A stretch of DNA of 49,590 bases. Source: Saprospiraceae bacterium (GTDB lineage: Bacteria; Bacteroidota; Bacteroidia; Chitinophagales; Saprospiraceae). This document shows, piece after piece, positions 1 through 8,105 of the stretch. The stretch lies in contig JALWSS010000150.1 in the NCBI GenBank assembly GCA_026993525.1, positions 1-49,590 of the forward strand. Direction: 5' to 3'. The notes beneath the pieces were generated by a model. It had not been told where the DNA came from, did not search any database, and saw nothing but the letters and a program-made list of their open reading frames with translations. Both the position numbers and the translations under genes were made by a program. Each line of letters begins with the position of its first letter. Position 1 is the stretch's first letter.

Positions 1-68
1 ACACCATTGCTTTTGGCTTCAGCAATGATTTTCAGTTTCTCTTCCTGGGTCCATGTGCGCTTCTTCAT
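1..68 (-). CDS. IS3-family transposase OrfA, N-terminal fragment (window edge)
   Basis: An ATG at 68-66 opens a frame that reads MKKRTWTQEEKLKIIAEAK and continues off the window. The lysine/arginine-rich start followed by the (F/W)(T/S)xEEKLKII pattern is the opening of the helix-turn-helix domain of IS3/IS911-type OrfA proteins, which bind the element's terminal repeats. Only 22 complete codons are present. OrfB, the DDE integrase produced by frameshifting in this family, would lie further left. Family assignment rests on this short N-terminus plus the terminal repeat next to it. Confidence 0.65.
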   Translation of the reverse strand, partial: MKKRTWTQEEKLKIIAEAKSNG

Positions 69-127
69 GTCGAAAAATTACAGTTTTTATCTGTAATCTT
101 TGTCCGACTTGGTAGGGGGCTAAGACA
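1..127 (-). mobile_element. End of an IS3-family insertion sequence (partial, runs off the left edge)
   Basis: A truncated orfA begins at 68 and reads leftward. Upstream of it the minus strand starts TGTCTTAGCCCC and continues to AAGTCGGACA (positions 127 to 101). This resembles the TGT...CCCC...AAGTTGGACA terminal repeat of IS150/IS3-type elements, so the element probably ends at about 127 (129 is also possible). The rest of the element lies outside the window, so neither the other end nor a target duplication can be checked. Confidence 0.6.
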
Positions 128-307
128 CAGACCTTGCGTACATTACAATTTGTATCACCCCTTTCCTGAACCCAACCAAGCTCATGTTTCTTTCGTTTCC
201 CTCATTTTCGTAGCTTTGGTCATAACTCAAAACGACCGTTGGCAAATAGCCAGAACCAAATGTACCTGGTTGAAGGGTTATCCTTCGGGAACACGAAATG
301 ATTAATC

Positions 308-631
308 ATGCCGAAAGCTGCTGTTAAACTCAATAAAAAAGAAATTTTAGATTTCCTGAGAACCCATAAGCGGGAACTTTCCCAGTTTAGTGTTCGCACA
401 ATTGGACTGTTTGGATCCTTCTCCAGAAGGCAAGAAAACGTTAGCAGTGACATTGATTTCCTGGTTGAATTTGAAGCCGGGCAAAAGTCATTTGACAATT
501 TCATTGGACTGATTGATTACCTGGAATCTGCATTTGGGAAGGAAATTGAGTTGGTAACCCGGGAGTCTGTGAGCAAACATATCTTACCTTACATTGAAAA
601 GGATGTTGAATATGTCCAAATCAACGATTGA
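308..631 (+). CDS. mntA: MntA-type antitoxin: minimal nucleotidyltransferase
   Basis: This 107-residue protein is a stand-alone minimal nucleotidyltransferase. The signature GSX10DXD is complete: G36-S37 followed by D48 and D50, with an acidic stretch after it. In characterised MntA/HepT systems this enzyme transfers AMP units from ATP onto a tyrosine of the HEPN toxin, which neutralises it. That biochemistry is family knowledge and is not shown here. The next gene starts inside the last codons of this one (20 bp overlap), the normal arrangement of the pair and a sign of translational coupling. An IS3 end lies about 180 bp upstream, so the module may be recently acquired. No clear promoter was identified in 130-307. 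Confidence 0.9.
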   Translation: MPKAAVKLNKKEILDFLRTHKRELSQFSVRTIGLFGSFSRRQENVSSDIDFLVEFEAGQKSFDNFIGLIDYLESAFGKEIELVTRESVSKHILPYIEKDVEYVQIND

Positions 632-959
632 ATTCCTAAAGCACATTTTTGAAGAGACACAATTTATCATTGACAATTCGCAAGGATTGACACAAGAAAT
701 TCTGGACAAAAATGAAGTGTTGAAAAGAGCAATAGTCAGAAGCCTCGAAATAATTGGGGAAGCCGCAAAGAGTGTTGATGAAGACTTCAGGGCGGAATAT
801 TCATCGGTATCATGGAGTAGCATGGCTAAAATGCGGGACAAGTTGATCCACCACTACTTTGGGGTAGATTACGATATTGTACTGGATGTAGTGTTGAAAA
901 AGATACCTGAGCTCCATCACCAGATTCGACAAATTCTGGACAATGAAGACAAATCCTGA
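612..959 (+). CDS. hepT: HepT-like HEPN toxin (DUF86)
   Basis: This all-helical protein of about 115 residues belongs to the DUF86/HepT branch of HEPN ribonucleases. The catalytic motif RX4HXY is intact at R75, H80 and Y82; in studied homologues the tyrosine is the residue AMPylated by MntA. The start at 612 gives MSKSTIEFLKHI, which matches the usual short N-terminus; a TTG at 594 and an ATG at 603 in the same frame are alternatives. With the overlapping nucleotidyltransferase it forms a type VII-like toxin-antitoxin module. Both genes look intact, so the pair is probably functional. Confidence 0.88.
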   Translation: MSKSTIEFLKHIFEETQFIIDNSQGLTQEILDKNEVLKRAIVRSLEIIGEAAKSVDEDFRAEYSSVSWSSMAKMRDKLIHHYFGVDYDIVLDVVLKKIPELHHQIRQILDNEDKS

Positions 960-998
960 TATACTGGGTTTACGCCGCCTTTTCTAACTCTCCCCCCC

Positions 999-2000
999 TC
1001 ACCACTCCAGCCTCGCATCCGGTACCACATCTTGCGAAGCGAAATCACCTTTGAGGAATTTGTAATAGCCGGCCAGGGCGATCATGGCGGCGTTGTCGGT
1101 GCAGAATTCGAAGCGGGGGATGTAGGTGTTCCAGCCTTCTTTTTTTCCCATTTTTTCCAGGGCTGTGCGGAGGCCTGAGTTGGCGGAGACGCCACCGGCG
1201 ATGGCTATTTCCCGGATGCCGGTTTGGCGGGCTGCTTTCCGCAATTTTGAGAGGAGGATGGTGACGATGCGCTGTTGTACGGAGGCGCAGATGTCGGCCA
1301 GGTTTTTTTGGATGAAATCGGGGTCTTCCTTCACTTTGTCACGGAGGAAGTAGAGGATGGCAGTTTTCAGTCCGCTGAAGCTGAAGTTGAGGCCCCGGAT
1401 TTTTGGTTCCGGAAATTCGAACACGGGTTTTCCTTTTTGGGCCCATTGATCAATGAGCGGGCCGGCGGGGTAGTCCAGTCCGAGGAGTTTGCCGGTTTTG
1501 TCGAAGGCTTCGCCGGCGGCGTCGTCGAGGGTGCTGCCGAGGACCTCCATGTCGAGAAAGTCGCGCACGAGGACGATTTGTGTGTGCCCGCCGGAGACGG
1601 TGAGGCAGAGAAAGGGAAATCCGGGTTTTGGGTCTTCGGCAAAGTGGGCCAGCACGTGGGCCTGCATGTGGTGTACTTCCACAAGGGGTATGTCCAGGCT
1701 CATGGCGAGTGCTTTGGAAAAGCTGGTGCCAACGATGAGGGAGCCGATGAGCCCCGGCCCCCGGGTGAATGCGATGGCACTGAGCTGTTCTTTGCGGACA
1801 CCGGCTTGCTTCAGGGCCTGGTCCACCACGGGGACGATGTTTTCCTGGTGGGCCCGGGATGCAACCTCCGGCACCACCCCGCCGTACAAGCGGTGGACCT
1901 CCTGGCTGGCCACGACATTGCTGAGTATGTGGCCATCGGCCAATACGGCTGCGGCGGTGTCATCGCAGGAAGATTCAATTCCGAGAATGACGTGGTTCAT
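999..2000 (-). CDS. tsaD: tRNA N6-adenosine threonylcarbamoyltransferase TsaD
   Basis: TsaD transfers the threonylcarbamoyl group from threonylcarbamoyl-AMP to A37 of tRNAs that read ANN codons, working in the cytoplasm with TsaB and TsaE. The 333-residue length is normal. Diagnostic features are the N-terminal GIESSCDDT (residues 7-15), the metal-binding HMQAH (H111 and H115), VSGGHTQ near 135-141, and a C-terminal FCTDNAAMIA segment carrying the last metal-ligand aspartate. The ATG at 2000 is well supported by the conserved N-terminus. The gene stands alone between convergent hepT and the divergent bactofilin gene, leaving 182 bp for divergent promoters. Confidence 0.97.
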   Translation of the reverse strand: MNHVILGIESSCDDTAAAVLADGHILSNVVASQEVHRLYGGVVPEVASRAHQENIVPVVDQALKQAGVRKEQLSAIAFTRGPGLIGSLIVGTSFSKALAMSLDIPLVEVHHMQAHVLAHFAEDPKPGFPFLCLTVSGGHTQIVLVRDFLDMEVLGSTLDDAAGEAFDKTGKLLGLDYPAGPLIDQWAQKGKPVFEFPEPKIRGLNFSFSGLKTAILYFLRDKVKEDPDFIQKNLADICASVQQRIVTILLSKLRKAARQTGIREIAIAGGVSANSGLRTALEKMGKKEGWNTYIPRFEFCTDNAAMIALAGYYKFLKGDFASQDVVPDARLEW

Positions 2001-2182
2001 TCGCTCTTCATTTTTGCCGAAGGAAAAGAGCAGCTTGCTGCTCCGTATCCTATTTTTGGCCCGGCCGCAAAAGTACCGGATTGTGCATTAAGGAACTGCC
2101 GGCCATTTACCGAAGGAAAAAACATACATCGAGAAAACATACTATTCTGAAATGCTAACCAACACAAGAAAATCAAGCACCC

Positions 2183-2557
2183 ATGTTAGGCAGCAAGTCG
2201 AAAAGCAAACCAACAAAAAATACCGGCACCGCCGAGCCAGGCACTGAAACCTGCCTGGTGACCAAAGGAACCAGCATAGAAGGCAAATTCACCTCAACGG
2301 ACAATGTGCGTTTTGATGGCAAAATGAAAGGGGAGTTCTCCTGCACCAAACGCCTGGTGATGGGCGACGGTGCCCGGATAGAGGGCAATGTGATGGCCCA
2401 GGACGCCACCATTATGGGCCGTATCAACGGCGAGGTGATTGTAAAAGGGAGCCTGCACCTCAAGTCCACCGCATTTATCGAAGGCAACATTCAGGCTAAG
2501 ACCATGATCGTGGATGAAGGCGCCAGATATGTGGGCGAGTGCAAGATTGGGGGGTAG
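2183..2557 (+). CDS. Bactofilin (polymer-forming cytoskeletal protein)
   Basis: A 124-residue bactofilin. After a lysine-rich, probably disordered N-terminus (1-30) comes a right-handed beta-helix core (about 30-120) made of regular hydrophobic/glycine repeats, such as GTSIEGKF, RIEGNVMAQ, RINGEVIVKG and FIEGNIQAKT. Bactofilins self-assemble without nucleotide into filaments that scaffold cell-envelope processes such as shape, stalk formation or cell-wall synthesis. No membrane anchor is visible. The gene is divergent from tsaD and is followed within 20 bp by an inverted-repeat heptamer tract, so it appears to be transcribed alone. Confidence 0.92.
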   Translation: MLGSKSKSKPTKNTGTAEPGTETCLVTKGTSIEGKFTSTDNVRFDGKMKGEFSCTKRLVMGDGARIEGNVMAQDATIMGRINGEVIVKGSLHLKSTAFIEGNIQAKTMIVDEGARYVGECKIGG

Positions 2558-2571
2558 CGGGTTTTCGGTTG

Positions 2572-2647
2572 TCGGTTATCAGTTATCGGTTGGAACTGCC
2601 AACTGTTAACTGATAACTGATAACTGATAACTGATAACTGATAACTG
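2572..2647. repeat. TAACTGA heptamer array with an inverted partner
   Basis: Five perfect tandem TAACTGA units plus a sixth imperfect one run from 2607 to 2647. Just upstream, 2572-2590 contains the complement (GTTATCAGTTATC), so the region can fold back on itself across a short spacer. It follows the bactofilin stop codon directly. Confidence 0.85.
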
Positions 2648-2844
2648 CCTAACCCACCCAACCAAAATTGAATGGGATGCATCTGGGAGAGGTCATCTGT
2701 GCGAGAGTGGCAGCAGGAAGAAGTGCGCCGTTGTGCAAAAAAGTGGGCTACTTCGCCGGGGAATTTGCGCTAATCCTTAAAATTGCAGCCTCAAACGCCA
2801 GCTGGCGTTGAAAAAACTTTATCATTGCATCAAAACAAGCCGGA

Positions 2845-3432
2845 ATGAAAAAGCGTACCATCTTCAATGCTTTAATGTTTTTGCTCATCCTGTTTTTGGG
2901 TTATGTTCTCTTTGTCCAGATCAGGGAGCCCATTGCTTTTCAAAGGGAGAAAAACCGCCGGGAAAAGGCCGTGATCTCCAAATTGATCGAAATCAGAAAA
3001 GCACAGGAATTGTACCGTGGTGTGACGGGCCACTTTGCCAAATCTTTTGACGAACTGAAAAAAGGCCTTGAAGAAGGACGGTTCACGGTCATTCAGGTAT
3101 ATGGTGACCCGGATGATCCTGACAACCCGGAATCCGTAACCTATGATACCACTTACCTGCCGGCCATTGATTCTGTTCAGAAAATCGGATTGAATCTGGA
3201 CGGGCTGGGCATTGTTCCCTACGGCAATGGCGCTGAATTTGAAATCTACGCTGACACCGTAACTTATCAGCAAACACTGGTGGATGTGGTTGAAGTAGGC
3301 GCCCCTTACAAGGCCTTCATGGGTGAATGGGCTGACAAGCGCTTCAAAAAATACGATGAGCGGTACGATCCTGAAAAGTATATCAAATTCGGGTCGCGTA
3401 CCAAACCAATTCTCACCGGAAGTTGGGAATAG
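2845..3432 (+). CDS. Membrane-anchored hypothetical protein upstream of DUF3822/rsmD
   Basis: Not recognised as a named family. The 195-residue protein has one N-terminal membrane segment (about residues 7-25, FNALMFLLILFLGYVLFV), then a basic, probably coiled-coil helix (30-60) rich in K/R/E, then a soluble domain that would lie outside the cytoplasm. The helix-then-domain layout recalls pilin-like or divisome-anchored proteins, but no type IV pilin cleavage motif is seen. Its stop overlaps the likely start of the next gene by 10 bp, so the two are translationally linked and probably co-transcribed with rsmD. Its function is unknown. Confidence 0.75.
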   Translation: MKKRTIFNALMFLLILFLGYVLFVQIREPIAFQREKNRREKAVISKLIEIRKAQELYRGVTGHFAKSFDELKKGLEEGRFTVIQVYGDPDDPDNPESVTYDTTYLPAIDSVQKIGLNLDGLGIVPYGNGAEFEIYADTVTYQQTLVDVVEVGAPYKAFMGEWADKRFKKYDERYDPEKYIKFGSRTKPILTGSWE

Positions 3433-4280
3433 ATTACCACATAACGACATCAGAATTTGACAAGCGGAACACTTCCGCTTACCAACTGTCCATCCTCCCG
3501 GGGATGGACAGTTTGGTTTATTTCATCAGCTCAGCCGATGACCGTGCGCTGTTTCTGAAAACGCTGCACTACTCGCCCGGAACCAACGGCAAAGCCAACG
3601 CCTATGCCGACAACCTTTCCCATTTTCTGGAAAAGGAAGAGTTGATGGGCTACCTTTTTCGCAGGATCAAGGTGGCATTGCCACAACCGCTGGCGGCGCT
3701 CGTCCCCAATCGCTTGTTTCAGGATGAGGAACTGCCCACCTACCTGGCTGCCTTGACCGACCTTGCCGAAGGTGAAGAAACAAAGGCGGACGAATTGAGC
3801 TTTGGGGAGGTCAAAGTGGTTTTTCAGCAAAATGTTGAAGCCGCCGGTATCCTTCGGAAAAAGTTCCCCACAGCTCATCTGTACAGTATGGCCACCCCAT
3901 TCATCGAAGCTGCAGCCACACTGAAAACCGACACCCGGGAAAACTTTGTGGTTTTGAATATCTATGAGAGAAGGCTGCAACTGGCTCATTTCAACGGCGG
4001 AAAACTGTTGTTCTACAATTCTTTTCCCTTCAACTCAGCCAGCGATGTAATGTATTACACCCTGTTGGTTTACGAACAATTCCAACTGGACCCTGCCAAA
4101 GTGCCCCTGATCTTGTCCGGTGAGGTGATGGAATCGTCGGACATCTACAAAATGCTCTACCGCTACGTAGTGGACATCCATTTTGCAGAATTACCGGATT
4201 TTATCAACTGGAATAAAAAGTTCAACGACCTGCCTTCTCATCAGTTTTTTACCCTCTTTGGGCTGAATAAATGTAGGTAG
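3423..4280 (+). CDS. DUF3822 family protein
   Basis: This 285-residue protein matches the Bacteroidota-specific DUF3822 family, whose members usually lie next to rsmD. The opening DYHITTSEFDKRNTSAYQLS is the typical conserved N-terminus and requires a start upstream of the first ATG (3504); the TTG at 3423, inside the end of the previous gene, is the best candidate. The rest alternates strands and helices like the actin-like ATPase fold suggested for the family, including a DTRENFVVLNIYERRLQLAHF stretch and GG near 195. No transmembrane segment is present. Its biochemical role is unknown. The gene ends directly at a heptamer repeat array, so the last codons may be repeat-derived. Confidence 0.8.
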   Translation: MGIDYHITTSEFDKRNTSAYQLSILPGMDSLVYFISSADDRALFLKTLHYSPGTNGKANAYADNLSHFLEKEELMGYLFRRIKVALPQPLAALVPNRLFQDEELPTYLAALTDLAEGEETKADELSFGEVKVVFQQNVEAAGILRKKFPTAHLYSMATPFIEAAATLKTDTRENFVVLNIYERRLQLAHFNGGKLLFYNSFPFNSASDVMYYTLLVYEQFQLDPAKVPLILSGEVMESSDIYKMLYRYVVDIHFAELPDFINWNKKFNDLPSHQFFTLFGLNKCR

Positions 4281-4283
4281 TAA

Positions 4284-4503
4284 GGAGTAGGGAGTAGGGA
4301 GTAGGGAGTAGGGAGTAGGGAGTAGGGAGTGGGGAGTGGGGAGTAGGGAGTAGCCTGTCTAGCCGACAGGCAGGCAGGCAGGCCAGACGGGGGAGTAGGG
4401 TTTGGAACTGCTACTCTGTTAAACTCTGTGGTTAAAAAGTGTAGGGTGTAGAGTTTAGGGTGTAGAGTTTAGGGTGTAGGGTTTGGAGGTGCTAGCTCTC
4501 TTG
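4284..4503. repeat. Composite repeat: GGGAGTA heptamers, CAGACGGG palindrome, GTGTAGG and GTTTGG..CTAG units
   Basis: 4284-4352 holds about ten tandem GGAGTAG heptamers. 4353-4391 is a palindrome-rich segment of the CCTGTC...GACAGG / CAGACGGG type. Then come a GTTTGGAACTG unit, an ACTCTGTGGTTAAAA segment also present near 23150, repeated GTGTAGRGTTTAG units, and GTTTGGAGGTGCTAGCTCTC. The same parts in the same order recur at 22.9-23.3, 25.1-25.2 and 33.9-34.2 kb. Confidence 0.85.
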
Positions 4504-4509
4504 ATTCTT

Positions 4510-4703
4510 GAGTCCACTGCAAAAAGTGGTATTTCCAATTACGACGGAAAGTTGATGAACAGTTGACTAATAATTTAATGTTTAACATTCTAAAGTTCAA
4601 CCAACGACGCATCTCAAAAACCTCAAAAACCCATTCAATCCCGAAGGCTTTCGGGACCAAAAACATGAGTTCCTTCGAAAATGGGGGTTTTTGCAGTTCA
4701 CTC
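4510..4703 (+). mobile_element. Non-autonomous transposon-like element (MITE), copy B, 194 bp
   Basis: The left end is GAGTCCACTGCAAAAAGTG; the right end, read inward, is GAGTGAACTGCAAAAACCC, a terminal inverted repeat of 16 bp with two mismatches. It is flanked by a perfect 6-bp direct repeat ATTCTT (4504-4509 and 4704-4709). No ORF of transposase size lies inside. The second copy at 32092-32312 shares both asymmetric ends. This copy contains a T-rich/CCCGA palindrome segment around 4615-4660 and lies about 100 bp upstream of rsmD. Confidence 0.75.
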
Positions 4704-4805
4704 ATTCTTCAGTTCTTCAATTCCCTGCCTGGCCGGCAGACAGGCTCGGTTCCTCAATTCTTCCATTTTGGGAACTTTGCACTTCAATTAGCAGCGACAA
4801 GATTA

Positions 4806-5342
4806 ATGCGAATCATCGGAGGAGAATTCAAAGGGAGGCGTTTTTACCCGCCGGCCGACAAATGGCCCACCCGGCCCACTACTGATTTTGCCAAAGAGGC
4901 CCTTTTCAACATTCTGCAAAACAGCTTTTATTTTGACGAAATAAAGGTGCTGGACCTTTTTGGCGGCACGGGCAGCCACAGCTACGAGTTTATATCCCGG
5001 GGCTGCCGGGATGTCACGTATGTTGACAAATTCGGTCCTGCCCTGAAGTTTGTAAAGCAAACGGCTAAAAGCCTCGGCATCGAGGAGTACCTCCACCTTT
5101 TCAAGATGGACGTTTTCAAGTATGTGGAGGGCTGCAACCAGCAATTCGACTACATCTTTGCCGGACCACCCTACCCACTTCCCAATCTCGACAGCATTCC
5201 CGATGTTGTCTTCGCAAATAAAATCCTGAAACCCGGCGGCTGGTTCGTTCTGGAACACAACGCCAACCACAATTTCGAAAACCACCCCCGCTTTGCCCAA
5301 CAGCGAAACTACGGCGGCACTTATTTCAGTTTTTTTGAGTGA
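4806..5342 (+). CDS. rsmD: 16S rRNA (guanine966-N2)-methyltransferase RsmD
   Basis: RsmD uses S-adenosylmethionine to methylate G966 of 16S rRNA. The start at 4806 gives MRIIGGEFKGRRF, the conserved RsmD opening (RIIgGxxkgR); a longer frame from 4563 would translate the transposon-like element and is rejected. The 178-residue length is normal. The SAM-binding motif I is VLDLFGGTG (residues about 55-63), preceded by TRPTTDFAKEALFNIL. The catalytic motif IV, normally (D/N)PPY, reads AGPPY here, with glycine at residue 120. Otherwise the fold signatures are intact. The gene follows the DUF3822 gene on the same strand, but the repeat array and the inserted element now separate them. Confidence 0.92.
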   Translation: MRIIGGEFKGRRFYPPADKWPTRPTTDFAKEALFNILQNSFYFDEIKVLDLFGGTGSHSYEFISRGCRDVTYVDKFGPALKFVKQTAKSLGIEEYLHLFKMDVFKYVEGCNQQFDYIFAGPPYPLPNLDSIPDVVFANKILKPGGWFVLEHNANHNFENHPRFAQQRNYGGTYFSFFE

Positions 5343-5400
5343 GGTTTTTGGGAGGTTTTTGGTCCCGATCCCGAAAGCTTTCGGGAGCCTCGGGATTGAG
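5343..5400. repeat. T-rich decamers plus CCCGAAAGCTTTCGGG palindrome (left member of an inverted pair)
   Basis: Starting at the base after the rsmD stop are two GGTTTTTGGGA-like units, then 5363-5400, which contains the perfect palindrome CCCGAAAGCTTTCGGG (5370-5385) and a CCTCGGGATTGAG tail. The 38 bases 5363-5400 are exactly complementary to 7604-7641, beyond the CotH gene. Confidence 0.85.
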
Positions 5401-5609
5401 ACCCCATCAGGCGCTGACTTTCGGTCAGCTCCTGAATTCTTCTTGTGTTCTTTTTTTGGGGGGGCCAAGCTCACCTCAGTACCCCAAATCCGTGCAATCC
5501 TTTCATCTGCCTGATCCTCGGTTCAGACAATAAGCTGTCAGAATCCCAGATGTAACGGATTATTGGATGGCGCTGATCGGGGGTCAGAGCGGAAGGGTGA
5601 ACGGGGGGC

Positions 5610-5742
5610 AACTCATCCCCCGTCTGTTCAGCCTGTCCGTCGGCCAGACGGGCCGGGCAAGCTCATCCCTCATCCCCCGTCTGGCCTGGCGGCAGCCGGA
5701 CAGGCTCATCCCTGATTCATCCCCCATCCCTCATCCCCAGTC
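5610..5742. repeat. TCATCCC heptamers interleaved with CAGACGGG-type palindromes
   Basis: Short runs of TCATCCC alternate with palindromic CCGTCTG.../...CAGACGG and GACAGG/CCTGTC segments. The block reaches into the 3' end of the CotH gene. Between 5401 and 5610 there is no recognisable gene. Confidence 0.75.
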
Positions 5743-7360
5743 TCACTATTTTTCCGGCGGCTTCCAGTTTGTGTCCAAACAGGATGCGGTAGAAATACAG
5801 CCCGTTGGGCAGGTCGGGGTTTAGCCGGGCGGAGTTGCTGCCATTGGTGTGGCTGTCATCAATGTGGTGGAGTACCAGAGCGCCGCGGGCGTCGAAGAGT
5901 TGAATGGTGACGGGCACTTCTTTTCTGACGTAGTACTCAAAACGCAACAGGTCGGAAAAAGGGTTTGGATACACCCTGGGGGAGAAGTAATCGGCCTCCA
6001 CGTATTTGGGTTCTGCCAACAGGGCCATCCGGGCGTCCAGCCAGTTGAGGCGGGCGGTGAGCCAGTTTCTCAGGTAGAAATACTCGTCCTGGTAAGACTG
6101 GCCGATGAAGGCATTGGGCCACACGTAGTTTCCGAGGGTTTTGAACCGCTGAAAATTGCGGTTGGCGGGGCCGACCAGCATGTTGTACAGGCTGTCCATC
6201 ATTGCGAAGATGCGTTCGTTGGAAAGGGTGTCGTTGCGGAGGTCTTGCCAGCGCCTGCCCGTTTCCCGAAGGAAAGCCTCATCCTTCCACATTCGCTCCC
6301 ACCAGAAATGTACGATCCAGGCATCCGAGGGGCACACCTCGTTGAACTGCCAGGCCCAGCCGGCGGTCTGCCAGCCGTCGCAGTAGTCGGCGTTGCCGAA
6401 GGCGAGGTTGAAATCCCAGACAGGGCCCATGAAGAGCTTGCCGTTTTTGCTGTCCTTATCCTTGTAAAAGAAGGTGCTCAGCCGGTAGGCATCCACGTTT
6501 TTGCCGATCTCCTGAATGAACAGGTAGTTGATGAACGAGGGCACATCGAAGTATTGCCGGTAGCCGAAGTCCGGCGAGTCGAAATAGGGACTCTTCAGGT
6601 TGAACTCCAAATCCCGTATCCACTGTTGTACCCAGGCCTTTTGCATTTCGGTGATCTCATCCGGTTTGGGATAATGGTACAGGAACCAGGTGGTGCCGAA
6701 ACCGTCCGGATCAGCGGGGTAATCGGAAATGAAACCATCGTTGGAGTCTCCTTCCCATTTGTCGAACTTCAGGATGTAGCCGCCGGTCAGGTCGTCGCCC
6801 TGGTTGTCGTCGGGGTTCAGTTCGGCCACGTCCACCCGGTTTTTGTCCCTTTTTATTTTTTCCGTAAACAGGTACACCCCCTCGTATTGGCCGTTGATGA
6901 TCACTTCACAAAACTGCACCCGGGGGGCATAGGCCATGGTCCAGCCGGCCAGGGTGTAGGCGATGGCGTTGCGCATCAGGCTTTTGTCGGAATAGGGGCC
7001 GTGCAACACCCAGTCGTTTTCTTCGGGAAAACCAAACAGCGACACGTTGAAGTTGGAACCATCCGCCTTGCGGGTTTCCAGTGCGTAGTTTTTTTTCTCA
7101 AAACTTTGGCTGGAACTGCCCCGGGTTTCTATGCCGATGAAGCCGTCGTAGTGGTTGTAGGGGTCGGAGATGGAGTTGTAATCGTCCTGGTTCCGGATGA
7201 TGCCCATGTGGGCCATGATTTTGGGTTCGTCAGGAATGGGCTCGCCGCCTTCGGTTTCAATGATGACGATGGGCAGGTTGGTGCTGACGAGTTGCCCGAA
7301 GGCAATGACAGGCCAAAAGCTTAGCAGTAGCAGCAGTTTGATTGTCAGCCGGATGTGCAT
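5717..7360 (-). CDS. CotH kinase-family protein with T9SS type A sorting domain
   Basis: A 547-residue secreted protein. Residues 1-22 form a signal peptide (cleaved after IAFG). Residues about 25-430 are a CotH domain, the spore-coat-kinase-like fold; GGYILKFDKWEGD near 205 and GPVWDFNLAFGN near 315 are the typical motifs for the glycine-rich segment and the metal-binding DxN. CotH phosphorylates a partner protein in Bacillus; the substrate here is unknown. From about 450, VYPNPFSDLLRFEYY to GLYFYRILFG is a T9SS type A C-terminal domain, implying export through the type IX system and surface attachment. The last residues after KIVRL (GMRDGG, then stop) are encoded by the heptamer repeat, so the native stop was probably lost. 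The gene is bracketed by 38-bp inverted repeats. Confidence 0.92.
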   Translation of the reverse strand: MHIRLTIKLLLLLSFWPVIAFGQLVSTNLPIVIIETEGGEPIPDEPKIMAHMGIIRNQDDYNSISDPYNHYDGFIGIETRGSSSQSFEKKNYALETRKADGSNFNVSLFGFPEENDWVLHGPYSDKSLMRNAIAYTLAGWTMAYAPRVQFCEVIINGQYEGVYLFTEKIKRDKNRVDVAELNPDDNQGDDLTGGYILKFDKWEGDSNDGFISDYPADPDGFGTTWFLYHYPKPDEITEMQKAWVQQWIRDLEFNLKSPYFDSPDFGYRQYFDVPSFINYLFIQEIGKNVDAYRLSTFFYKDKDSKNGKLFMGPVWDFNLAFGNADYCDGWQTAGWAWQFNEVCPSDAWIVHFWWERMWKDEAFLRETGRRWQDLRNDTLSNERIFAMMDSLYNMLVGPANRNFQRFKTLGNYVWPNAFIGQSYQDEYFYLRNWLTARLNWLDARMALLAEPKYVEADYFSPRVYPNPFSDLLRFEYYVRKEVPVTIQLFDARGALVLHHIDDSHTNGSNSARLNPDLPNGLYFYRILFGHKLEAAGKIVRLGMRDGG

Positions 7361-7603
7361 CGTGTTTGTTTGTTGCAGTGACCAAGTTAATCAAATTCGG
7401 AATACCGCATACCGGCCCTTTTCCTGATCCGGTCAAAGGTGCCGATGAGCCGGAGGCTGAAATCATGCGGCAGCATCGGATGCCGGGTCCGGCCGTTTTT
7501 CAGCCCGGATCTCATGGCAAAATCCGAAACCGGTTTTGGGCAGGGTTTTGAGGTTTTTGGAAGGTTTTTGAGCAGGGGCAATGTGGCAGGATGCCCCAAA
7601 AAC

Positions 7604-7661
7604 CTCAATCCCGAGGCTCCCGAAAGCTTTCGGGATCGGGACAAAAAACCTCAAAAACCTA
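7604..7661. repeat. Right member of the 38-bp inverted pair around the CotH gene
   Basis: 7604-7641 is the exact reverse complement of 5363-5400, followed by AAAAAACCTC decamers that mirror the T-rich units at 5343-5362. The two copies are about 2.2 kb apart and enclose only the CotH gene and its flanks. The remaining DNA from 7361 to 7603 shows no convincing gene. Confidence 0.85.
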
Positions 7662-7782
7662 TCTATTACCCACAAATCCACCATTCCGGTTCTGAGGGCT
7701 CTGCAAGCGTAGTACACTCGTGAAGTTACCGAGGCTTGAAAAAGCATTCTTTGCCCCTCAAACATCTTGAAACCCCTTGTTT

Positions 7783-8086
<304 letters not shown>

Positions 8087-8105
8087 TCCATAATCCCAAT
8101 AAACC

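Noticed and set aside
4563-4805. N-terminal extension of RsmD to 4563
   Set aside because: The extra 81 codons translate the transposon-like element and an adjoining palindrome; the conserved RsmD N-terminus starts at 4806.
5849-7324. A 491-codon plus-strand open frame opposite the CotH gene
   Set aside because: It is the antisense shadow of a clear T9SS cargo gene; its translation is low-complexity valine/glycine-rich and matches no family.
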